Shown piece after piece: positions 1 to 10,036 of a DNA stretch of 64,000 bases; position 1 is the stretch's first letter, and every line of letters begins with the position of its first letter. The DNA lies in contig NW_006917092.1 in the NCBI RefSeq assembly GCF_000516985.1, positions 5,213,924-5,277,923 on the forward strand, written 5' to 3'. The position numbers and the translations under genes were made by a program. Source of the stretch: Pestalotiopsis fici W106-1 (lineage: Eukaryota > Ascomycota > Sordariomycetes > Amphisphaeriales > Sporocadaceae). The notes under the pieces were generated by a model. That model saw nothing but the letters and a program-made list of their open reading frames with translations. It ran no database searches and was not told where the DNA came from.

Positions 1-148
1 CATGGAGCTTTCATGATTAAACTCTCGAGACAGCAGAGATCAGACGGTAAAGATTTCGTTCCATCAGACGGGCGCACAAGCATTCACCATGCGGATATGG
101 ATCAGGCGTTCAGGATGAGTGTGGAAAAAAGGGACAGACAAAACCTAC

Positions 149-283
149 CGGACTTCCTACGCGAGGCACCCATCGCTGTCCATCCCATACGTACTGGAAC
201 ATTTGCTGACGAGGTCTCGTGGGAGGATCATCTTCCTCGAGGATTATGTCCTTGATGGGCCAGCATGAACACATTTTGACCAT
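149..283 (-). CDS. First exon of an unrecognised gene running off the left edge (partial)
   Basis: On the minus strand an ATG at 283 opens 45 codons starting MVKMCSCWPIKDIILEEDD and ending in a Trp-rich stretch (FQYVWDGQRWVPRVGSP). A good donor, GTAGGT, follows at 148 in phase 0. Codon choice and the lack of low complexity look like real coding sequence, and the downstream 147 bases contain no stronger exon, so the next exon is probably outside the window. The N-terminus is not an obvious signal peptide. I do not recognise the family. The plus-strand open frame over the same bases (13-255) is the alternative and looks less protein-like. Confidence 0.42.
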
Positions 284-817
284 TTCAGAGTCGTCGTCGC
301 GTTTGTGTAGAGTCGTTGGTTGTTCGTGATGCGGGGACCGATAAAGACTTCCGGTCGTGATAATTAATGGTGGAGAAGAAAAAAAAAAAGGTGTCTGCTC
401 TGTGCTACTAATAATGGATCTTGGATGCTTGCATATTCACGAGTGTTCAAAAATGAACTAATGACTGATGGCAAGTGGCAGTTGCAGCTGGCGAGTGAAT
501 CTTTGTGTGAACGTCTTTTTGATTAACACTATCTATCTGCCTGATGAATCGGCATCCAACAACCGTGTGATCCAAATCAACTTGATCCTGATCTTTACCT
601 TTCCTCCTTTTTACATGAACACAGCCTTCATCTTTTTCTCCCCAGGTACATTCAAAATCTGGGGCCATATTGCAACCTGGCTCAGCCGATGAAGGCATAC
701 CACAAGTATGTTGTGAGTTAGAGACTCTTCAAGTTTTCGTGTGATCCAGGGTCGCATATCCTTTCCAAAGTGGTGGAATCTGTCATCTTCCCTTACTTCA
801 AATAACCTGGAGAATAT
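284..817. other. Intergenic, no gene seen
   Basis: This is the stretch between the start of the left-edge gene and the stop of the next minus-strand gene. It should hold the left-edge gene's promoter and leader, and a pyrimidine tract (minus strand, about 370-390) fits that. No RNA gene or repeat was seen. Confidence 0.5.
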
Positions 818-1990
818 TCAATCCAAGTACCAAGGTTTGACACCAGGTCTGTAGTTCTCAGGGATGGGAAGCATGACCATTGACCAACCTTGAACAGGTT
901 CAGTTACATCCCCATTGTCCTCCGACGGCAGGATTTCTGCCTCGGTAGGATTGTTCTGTCTGATCTCGAAGGATTCACCTCGTTGCTCAAGAATATGGGA
1001 CTGTAGTCCTAGTCAGTAATCACTTTTGAAGCTATTTATCGTCATGCACAGACAACATACCCTGATGAATACCGGGAATATGCTGGAGGTAATGCGGAAC
1101 GCGTTGAGTAGGCGTTGGAAGTCTTCCTAGGTCTTCAGGCTCCGCCACTCGCCAACCAACTTGAATGGGGAGTCCTCTAGGCTCTTGTATGACCAATCGT
1201 CGAGGCTCACTCCGTTGGCGATACCACTCAAGGCACAAGTTTGCTCCGTATCATTGTCGTACTTGTCCCAGTTAAAGATTTCGTCAATAAAAGCATTAGT
1301 GCCTTGGCCGAGAAGGGTTTCGTTGTTCTCGTGGTCAATGGTATTGAGCCAGTTGAGGAATTGCTCCTGAGAACCCTGGATTCCAGTAGTTATAGCTTGG
1401 TGGTACTGGAAGGACGCCTGGTTCTTGTCGTCAACTCTCATCAGATAGATTGGAAGCTTCATCAGGGTCGAGGGAGGAATCAGCTCCTCTTTGGACAACA
1501 GTTGATCACGAGCGAGCATTTGTATCTATGAAGCAGTGAGCAACTAATCGCAAAGGACTTGGCATTGAGAGTGATAATGGTAAATGACCTTTTCCTTTGT
1601 ATCCATCATCTCCAGTGGCTTAGTGTCCCACAAAAGGATGAGGCGCTGGAGCTCAATGTCTTCATCCAGAGAAGCCCGCATCTCGGCGACAATGTCAGGG
1701 TGACGGACCATGAATCCTTCCAGGTCCGAGTAGTAGGCGCGGAGTTTAGGATCAGTGGGTGCTGAATCATCGCAGTTTATGCGCAAAAGTGTTGTCGGGT
1801 CCTCCGAGGATATATAGGCATAATCGGGGTCGGTCTGTTGCGCCTTGCTTTCGCCAGTTTGCTCGTCAAGTCCCCAGACGAACTTTTGGCTGAGGATGTC
1901 GTTCAAGTCAGCAGGAACACCAGTTGATCGCCAACTCAAGAGATAGTAAGAAACCAAATGGTTCTTGAGTTGCTCTGCTGTGAGGGCCAT
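818..1990 (-). CDS. Hypothetical protein with in-frame TAG or unusual 84-nt intron
   Basis: Exons read on the minus strand are 1990-1589, 1525-1061 and 1000-818, with introns 1588-1526 (63 nt) and 1060-1001 (60 nt, GTATGT...CTACAG). Together they make exactly 350 codons. The frame is open except for one TAG at 1129-1127, between SLKT and EDFQRLLNAFR. Either this is a premature stop, or bases 1210-1127 are a further intron: they begin GTGAGC, end CCTAG and are 84 nt, so the frame is kept. That version gives about 321 residues. The start is the ATG at 1990 in a good context (GTCATGGCC). The product is acidic and probably soluble, with no membrane segment or signal peptide. It starts MALTAEQLKNHLVSYYLL and ends GVKPWYLD. 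I do not recognise a family. Confidence 0.6.
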
Positions 1991-2815
1991 GACGATGAGG
2001 TATGCGGCTTTGGTGAAGCCAGACAGTGTCAGGATTACTGGTGGATAGAATGCTTTCGGCAAAGAGCCTGAAAATGTCGAAAGCAAACAACACGAAGGCA
2101 ACAGTCAAGTGGCCAAACAATATCAGATATTATCTGGAGAGCGCGCCCGCCGAAACAGCGCGTCGTTTCTTGGAAGGGTGGGCGCCAACAACATCGGATG
2201 GTTGATTGTCAGAGATGACTGACAGCTGGAGCTTGGAGATGGCAATTGATGTCTGCAGTCTCACAGCAACTAGGCGCCTTCCTATATTGCAATCCGTGTG
2301 GGCAGGGACAATCATGACGTGGTGGAGGGGCAAATGTGTAGACACTCACGCCAAACGCCGAACTTGGAGAACTCGATTATTTTTACTCCAGCTTGGCCAG
2401 TGCAAATATTACATGTAACAAGTTCGGCTCAAGGTCATAAAAAAAGTCAATTGCCACCCCAGTGCTGACTAGAACGCCTATTCCTTTCCGCATCCACAGC
2501 CTGAGAATGCTTTCTAATGCGCTTTGCCATCTATTTTTACATACGTCCAGTCTGAGGAGAGATGATCTGATCCATTCGCTATGCGACCAACCCCAACGGA
2601 GGGCACCTTTCTTTAGACCAAAAAAAAAAGTATAAAAGGTAATTACATCGTCTAGTGGAACATCGAAAACGAAGTCCCAATATGGTACAGTATGCCTGAT
2701 GGATGATCATAATGGTGAGCATTGACATCAAGCAGTCGGAAAATAGCGGCACCCATATTGTGCAGTCCGCATTAGGGGAGAGGTCGTCATAATTTTTTTC
2801 TTTCTTTCTTTTTCT
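1991..2815. other. Intergenic, no gene seen
   Basis: This spacer lies between two minus-strand genes and would contain the promoter of the hypothetical gene and the 3' UTR of TIM23. The upstream open frame of 1991-2101 is in frame with the hypothetical gene and would add a hydrophobic stretch. I treat it as leader because the ATG at 1990 has the better context. Confidence 0.5.
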
Positions 2816-3592
2816 TTACAGCTTTTGTTCGTGCTGCTCCAGGTCGGCAAAAACGACACGCTTGGTGACCTAGAGATATGTGGTTAACGAGTTGGCCTTT
2901 TGTAGAGCAAGACGAGATCATCAACTTACTGCCCATGCTCCTGCGATTGACGCGACAACACCTCCAGAGACCAGCATTGGCCGCAGGCCCCGTGTGCTCT
3001 TGAAGACCATACCACTCAATCCACCAGCAAGGATCGTGTTGAAGGCATCGTGCTTGCCTCTGACGTAACCAATACCCGAGTTTAACAAGTTGTATGTAAT
3101 GGCAACGACACCGGCCGAGTTGCCCAGGAACGGACCGCGTCGGGTGACGGCGTTTAGTACTGAGTTGAGGCGCAACTTGGGCGGCTGGCCTGCTGATCTC
3201 CTTAATCCCTCTTGCAGACCCCAGGCACCTCCTATCGTGAGGGCAGTCAAATATGTGATGCCCGTTCCGTAGCAGAGATCGTCGCTAAAGCCACGCGAGG
3301 GGATGACAGACTGCGAGCCGGGAAGTTCTGACAGGGCGGCATCTTCGAGGGTGAGGTACTCGAGGCTATCCTTGTTGAGGCCGGCCAGAGGATGTAATTG
3401 CGAAGGGTCGGAAAAGGCAGAGCCCTTGAGAAACTGGTCTACACCTTGCGCTTCAGACGGGTCAAAGGGCGTAGGCGAGTACGATGTGGTGGGTGTTTGT
3501 GTGGGTGCAGCTTGATCGCTGGGTGTCGACGACTGCTGCGACGCCGAGGAAGACGACGGCTTGCGTCCGGTGAGGGTGTCCCAGATAGACAT
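2816..3592 (-). CDS. TIM23: Mitochondrial inner-membrane import channel subunit Tim23
   Basis: Exon 1 is 3592-2930 and exon 2 is 2869-2816; the 60-nt intron starts GTAAGT and ends CTAG. The product is 238 residues, close to yeast Tim23 (222). Residues 1-80 form a hydrophilic Ser/Pro/Thr/Gln-rich N-terminus, as expected for the intermembrane-space and presequence-binding part. From about residue 100 there are four hydrophobic segments rich in Gly (TIGGAWGLQEGLRR, GNSAGVVAITYNLLNSGIGY, TILAGGLSGMVF, SGGVVASIAGAWA), which is the Tim17/Tim22/Tim23 fold. Family knowledge: Tim23 forms the voltage-sensitive TIM23 channel with Tim17 and moves presequence proteins into the matrix. The start at MSIWDTLTGRK is preferred over the upstream in-frame ATG at 3613. 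Intron retention would replace the last 17 residues by two. Confidence 0.93.
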
Positions 3593-4392
3593 GGCGACTT
3601 GGGGGAGATGCAAAGAAGGATCCGAGTTGAATATAATACAGGGATGACGAGATCCGATAATCGCGCAATGGATTGAGGGTCAAACAGACAGCGAGGAGGG
3701 GTCTGTCTCTTGGTCGTGATGCCGGTGGGTGGTGTTTGTATGATGTCGCCGTGCGGCTTGCCGACCTGCAAAGAATGGGTGGAAGCTCCCCGTCGCCGTT
3801 CGACACGATAAAAAAAATCTGGTCCACGATTAGCTCAGATGGCCCGTGCCCATGCAGGGGTGTGACTCGTCGTTCTTGCCATTAGCGTAACGCTACACTA
3901 CCAGTGGCTCTGAGTGGAGATTTTTCTTTTTGGCAGTCTCTGGGCGCCCGTCAGAATGGCCAAAAAACGCCAAGCATATTTGATGCACCGAATTGGGTAT
4001 CCGAATTTTTTGAGACTTGAGATCACCATCAAATCCAGTAATATTTTTTATTTTTATTATTGGTCACTGTCTTTCTGGCACCAATATCATCCATTCTTTT
4101 GACGACCATTTGCAGAATCATTCTGCCCACGCAATTCTCTTCAACCTGGTTGGGATTTGGTCGCTACGGTCCAGTCTACATCTCGGGCATGTCGACCATA
4201 TGAACCAAGGCTTGTGCGTGGTACTGCTCAATTCTTGAAATCTAGAGCTTTCCAGATCATACGCTCTTCGTCAAGGTCACCGCTCCGATTCATTCACAAG
4301 ACCAAGTGATTCCTGGTACAACCCGACTGAGTTGCGCAATATCTGAGCCTTTCTTGACCACTCTCAAGTGGAACAAGTGATAGAAAAAAAAA
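3593..4392. promoter_or_regulatory. Divergent promoter region between TIM23 and the THADA-like gene
   Basis: These 800 bases separate two divergently transcribed genes. The half nearer the THADA-like gene is AT-rich (4030-4100) and ends in an A-tract just before the ATG at 4393. No RNA gene was found; a tRNA-like phrase near 3831 lacks the other arms. Confidence 0.4.
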
Positions 4393-7300
4393 ATGGACGT
4401 CTCTGCCGCCGCCCGTGATGCCTATCCTGGCCTACAGGAGGCCACCTTCAACCCAAGAAATGCTGTCACCTGGATCGAAGAGAAACCAGCGGCCAGTCAA
4501 GTCTCGTAGGTTTCTTTTGTCACAGGCTTGATGGATCGGCTGCTTATGAGAAAAAGGTATGCCAATGACATTTTCGAGGAACTGCTCCAGAGTGCTGCGA
4601 GGCCAAGGCAGTCCTCTGGTCAAGCCTGTGTCAAGCTCTGCGGATTCATTGAGCAATGTTCCAGATCGAAATCTCCTGATGTCCAGGACTATGCCTTTTC
4701 TGAAAAGACTGCCAATGATCTCTTCAACTACTATGTCGAGTGGAACGAGCAGGATCAGCATCGTTCCATGAGACTGGTTTTAGACTTTCTCAAATCTTCC
4801 ATAACCAGGAACCAACGCCCTGAAAATGGTGAGGTTATCAAAACCAGGCTCTTGAATGACATTGTATCTTTCATCACCCTAAAGTCCATCAAGCCCTCGG
4901 TCAAGTCCGCCTTCATGGCATTAGATTACTTCATACAAAAGAGGATATTCTATCTTCCCGGTGTGATTCAGACATATCAAAAAATCCATGGCGTCTCAGA
5001 AGATCAGCGCGAGAGCTGGAATACTTTTGTAGCCAGAATTTTTGACTGGATGATAATGAAACATCTATCTCCCGTCGCGGGAAAGCTCTTGGCTACTATC
5101 TTCTCTACTACTTGGTCCGAGCAGCAGGATGCTAGATTCTTACCCGATTCATGGCACAAGTTCTTGTCCGCAGGGCTGGCCAAAGATATAGAGCTCCTCG
5201 AGCCTATCCAGATATACATCATGATGCCTCTGTATACGTCGGACAAGGTCCAGATGTTGAAGTATCTTGAACTTTTGTTCTCTTTGCAGACCTTGACCAA
5301 GGATCAGTCTGACCTGGACGTCACCTCGATGCTCTGGTTGGCATCACTAGAGGCAGGGAAAAAGGTCGGAATCGTGGGCGAGCCTCTCAGTGGTAGGTTA
5401 CTCGACGTCTCTTGCGGCATCGAAACTGACTCTATAGATCGCGAAGAAACGTCAAAAACACAGGGCATTGCACACTTGCAAAAGGATGTGCTGGAGGACA
5501 TCCTGTCGCACAGTTCACAGGAAGCTCGGTCATCGGCCGTATCAATTCTAATTGCTTCGCCATCGAGTACTAAACCTTACTCGATTGCATCCCTCGAATT
5601 GCTTCGGAAGCATCTTCCGGCATTCTACTCGGACGGCGATGCCAAATTCCGGTACGATGTCTTGGGATACTCTAGAAACATGATATCCAGAGTCCAAGGT
5701 GCGATCAGTGGCTTGGCCAAGGAATTGGAACGTCTCGCAAAGAAGGCGAAAAAGAACAATACTGGAGGCACCAATGCCGAAGATCCTGACAAGCTCAAGC
5801 ACCTCCTACAACTTCACGACGACTTCCTTGGCTGGTATTTCAACTTCCTGAAGAATGAGCTGGTTCCCACAGCTTCATATCAAAGGCACATCACATCTCT
5901 GAGAGCTATGGAGTTTGTCCTCAAATCAGAGTCTCGCGGCAAACAGAATGGATCAAAGGAAGCATGGCTAGGGTCACAGCTAGTTGACAGTGCATGGCTG
6001 AGGTCTGTACTGGATCTCATCATGGATCCTTTTGATGACGTGAGAGAGACTGCGACGAATCTGCTAGTTTTACTCTCGACGAGATATTCGGAAAACTCCA
6101 CGACAATCACAAGGCCAATGCTGCAAGAGTTGGAGGAGTTTTGCACGCGCGCCAGTGAACTCGCTAGCAAGACCTCTCGTGCTGACCACTCAGATGGAGT
6201 CGCAAGGTCGTACGAGGTTCTTTGCCAATGGACAAGGTCCAAGGACGGAAAAGTGGCGATTGCCGCCCGAATTCTGGCAGACATTGAGCTAAGACTGAGC
6301 GCCGCTGAATCAGACTTGGCTTCTGCTGTCCTAGATGCGCCTATTCACGGTGGATTTGCTGCACTTCGGTATGATATAGCGACTGCAACTAATCAGCTTG
6401 GCTTTACCACTAACTAATTCGGCAGATATGTATGGCAATCATTGTCAAGCACCGACTACTCATCGGACGAGGTCATCCTATTGGAAACCCTCCAGGCACG
6501 TGCCATTAGCAGCTGTCAGAGGATATGGCAGGCAGTACGACTTGTACTGTGTGACGACTCCCCAGAAGGTCATTTGCCAGAAGAATTGGAAGAAGTCGAC
6601 CAGCTCGACACGAAAGACCTACTGAGCTACAGCTTTCGGGCGATTCATGAGTCAAGGTGAGAAATTACACCACAAAGTGATGTACATTAAGTTAATCATC
6701 TGAAAACAGCCACCTGTTACGGGTCATCTCTAGCAATATCCGGATTAAAAAGTCTGGCTATATTCGGCCTTCAAGCCAGGAGTTTGAAGCCATCGGAAAC
6801 TTGACTTTTGAGCAGTTATCCAACCTGAGACACCGCGGTGCTTTCACCACTGTGACACAAACCTTTGCAAGTTGTTGTCAGCTTGTCAAGTACTCTTCTT
6901 CTTCGTCCGAACAGGACAAATCTCTGTTGAAAGTGTGGTATCAGGTATGATTTATCAACCATTCCGAAATGCCTCCAACTGATAATATCTTAGGGCGCCC
7001 TTGACTGCATTCACACTCAAGCATCGACAACGAGGAGATCGGCTGGTATCCCTGCTCTCATTGTCGGCATATTAGCATCCAATTCCGACGAGCCTTCATT
7101 TGACACTGTCATGCATGAGTTGCGAGATATCGCACAAAGGCCTGCGCACGTGTCCGAGACAGACGGATCCAACTTGCCCCAGGTTCACGCAACCAACTGC
7201 ATCAAGGACATATTCAAGAGCTCCATGTTGAGCAGACGTGCTGAGCCATACTTGACAGACTGTCTTCAACTGGCTGCCAATAGTCTCAGGTCTGAAGTGT

Positions 7301-9489
7301 GAGTTGCCAGAAACATATATTCAACTAGTATTTAGACTAACACATCATCTTCAGTTGGGCTATTCGTAATTGCGGTCTCATTCTGCTGAGAAGTCTGATA
7401 GACTGTCTCTTTGGCACAAGCGAAAGCAAAGTGTTGATGGAGGCAGGTTGGGATGGCCGATCCACCAGAGTAGCCTGGCACAAGTACAAGTCTCTGCCGA
7501 TGCTACTTGTCAGTCTCTTGAAATCAGGCCAGGCCACGACGAGTGTTTCCAAGGAGATTGCAACAGCAGAATCAGTATTTCCCGCACTGGACATTATCCG
7601 CAGAGCAGGGCCACCCGAAGAGTTCAAGGACGAGTTGTACGGTATCGTAGCATGGTACCTCGGCAGCCACATTTGGCATGTCAGAGAGATTGCTGCCCGT
7701 ACACTCTGTTCCTTTTTGCTTCATGCGGATTGGTTTGGCCATGTCAAGACCCTGCTTGCAGAATCTCAATCATCTGCCAACAAGTTGCATGGAGCACTAT
7801 TGACATTTAAATTTCTTCTTGAGCGACTTCTTGACACCATGCAAGATCAGCTACTGAGTGAGTCTGACTTTGAATGACTATTTGTGACCATAAACTGACT
7901 CCATTTATAAGAGCACTATCCAGAGGATCTGTCCGACCTTGTTCAGAGTATACCAAGCATGCCTGGTAGCTTTACGACTTGTGCCGAAGTACGCGCTGTA
8001 TACTTTGAGATCATCAGCTTCCTGAACGGACTGGCCAGCAATTCGCACATTGGCGCACAGCTCACCGATCCCGTCTTGCTAGAACTCAACGACGCATCAT
8101 CACAATCCTCGGCAAACTCCTTCAAGATTCGCTCGGCCCTCGAGGAAGCAAAAGAGGCACAGGCTTCCACAGCTTCCGAGATGGAGCGGATCATGCGCTC
8201 CCCGGATCAACTTGCCAACTTTGACATAGGGGCACTACTCAAGAGCGACGTGAACGCCGCCTGTGATGCCTTGGAGACCATGCTGTCGTATGTCGAGGTT
8301 GGGATAGGGTCTCTGTTTGTTCCCCTGGCAGCGTCCCGGATCATCAAAATTTGCATTACAGCAGTATACGAGACACATGTACCAAAGCCCCGGGCCCTGG
8401 CCCTGAATATCCTTGCTGCCGAGCTCGACGGCTTGGTACATAAAGATGCCATGGCCGCGCTTCCGGCCACCACTGAGCTCACTTCCCTGTGGCAGGCGTT
8501 GCACAGCGGAGCTCTCAATCCGGGTCTGGCAGACGCCATTATTCGGGTCAGTGGACCGCTGGTCAGATTTATTATCATGCGGGGCTCTGCCGAGGCATCC
8601 GCCGAGAATAATGAGCAATGGCTCAAGTCCTGGGGCACCATGATGAGAAGTGCCGGTTCTGTCGATAACGTAAGGACCAATTTCTTGTAGTTCTTTCACT
8701 GTGCTTTATCCCATGCTAATCATGTTCACACAGGGCTTTGACACGCGAATGTCGGGCATCCAAGCCATCCGCTCCTTTACAGCCACCAGCAGCAACGACA
8801 ATAACACTCTGTCGTTGGCCTCGTCAGCCAATCTCCCCTGGCTCCTGGCGCTCTACGACTACCTCAACGACGACGACGAAGAGATCCGCGACGCCGCCGC
8901 CACGGCCGCCGCACCCGTCCTCGGCAAACCCCTCGTCTCCATCGAGGCCGGCGAGCGACTCCTCACCCTCTTGGCCGACCTGTACAGGGACGACGAGGAA
9001 TTCCGCCACCACGCCGCAAGCCGCCTGGTTGGGGAGCAGCAGCAGCAGCTAGGCGCAGGGCAAGAATGGACGCCCGCCGAGATCCAGCTCGCGCAGGCCC
9101 TGCGCTTTGACGACTCCCTTTTCGTCGTCGAGGAGCAGAATCTATACATTGACGAAGTACGCGAGGCAATGCGCTGGCGAGACGCCCTTTTCCATTCTTC
9201 ATCTTCGTCCTCCTCTTCCTCTCCCTCTGGGGGCTCCCGACAGGCCCTGGCCGACTGGACCACGGCCAGTCTCGGCACACTCTCACGGATCGCGGCCGAA
9301 AGGGGCGACGACGGTGTCCTGGGCTGGACTTCCAAGCCCGAGGTGTTTGCCATTTGCGCGCGCATCGCCGTTGCCGGCGCCGCGCTTTCCGATAGTCACG
9401 AGGCTGTGCGGGACGAGCTGCGTGCGTTTGTGGGCCTGGGCCAGAAGACGAGGGTTCATGGTCTGCTGTTGCAGATGTGCGGTATTTAA
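4393..9489 (+). CDS. TRM732: THADA/Trm732-family tRNA 2'-O-methylation partner (DUF2428)
   Basis: From ATG 4528 the exons are 4528-5392, 5438-6368, 6426-6656, 6710-6944, 6994-7298, 7355-7857, 7912-8669 and 8734-9489. They give 1527 residues. Seven short introns (45-64 nt) have clear donors, and branch sites such as actgac and actaac are seen in several. The protein is an all-helical HEAT-type scaffold. Around residues 750-860 it has the DUF2428 signature (TRRSAGIPALIVGILAS, HATNCIKDIF). Family knowledge: yeast Trm732 works with the methyltransferase Trm7 to make 2'-O-methyl at tRNA position 32. The C-terminus carries a Ser run and a GQKTRVHGLLLQMCGI end. A better N-terminus begins at ATG 4393 (MDVSAAARDAYPGLQEATF) in the same frame but meets a TAG at 4507, so the first 45 codons need two small corrections or a non-standard event (see findings). 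Confidence 0.88.
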
Positions 9490-10036
9490 GGTCAGCTATT
9501 TTTGTTCTGGTAGTCACGGAAAGAGAGAAGGAGGGTGCCTTATATAGAAGCAAAGAATTGAATAAAAAGTCATCTGATTTGCATGATTTTCCCATGGCTT
9601 TAATCTAGAGCCTCCTCGATCTTGTTTACATGAAAGTAGCACCAAGTCCACGTCGGAACAGGCAATCACAGTTTGTGTATCAATAACTCATTGATTTCAT
9701 AATCTCCTACCCTTCCAAGATCACAGGCTCATGGATGCGGGTAGTAGGTATAGCAAATGTTAGCCAAGGTGGGTATAGGAAAAACCGTAATGGTCTCGTA
9801 CTAGGCAACATCGTTCAGACTGAGTAAGCATGCTCTTATAATACACCTCATGCAACGCTTCCTCCCCTCTCGCGACCATGATCCTTGTCATCTTCAAGCA
9901 ATGCGACGAATCCCTTCTTCAAAAGACCTCTGAGACTTTCCCCACTTCCTCCTCTTATGTGTCGGGAAGAAGCTGTGTGACTGCGAAAGTCACCAAGGCT
10001 TCCACTTCTCTGTGCAACCAAGTCGGCTCCCGACCT
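9490..10036. other. Convergent 3' spacer
   Basis: This stretch lies between the stop codons of the THADA-like gene and the DUF3074 gene, so it must hold both 3' UTRs. An aataaa-like signal (gaattgaataaaaag) occurs at about 9557. No further gene was seen. Confidence 0.5.

Noticed and set aside
13..255. Plus-strand open frame at the left edge
   Set aside because: It overlaps the minus-strand exon 149-283, which has a start, a donor and more protein-like sequence.
3826..3880. tRNA-like phrase gattagctcagatgg
   Set aside because: No anticodon arm, T arm or matching acceptor stem could be found around it.
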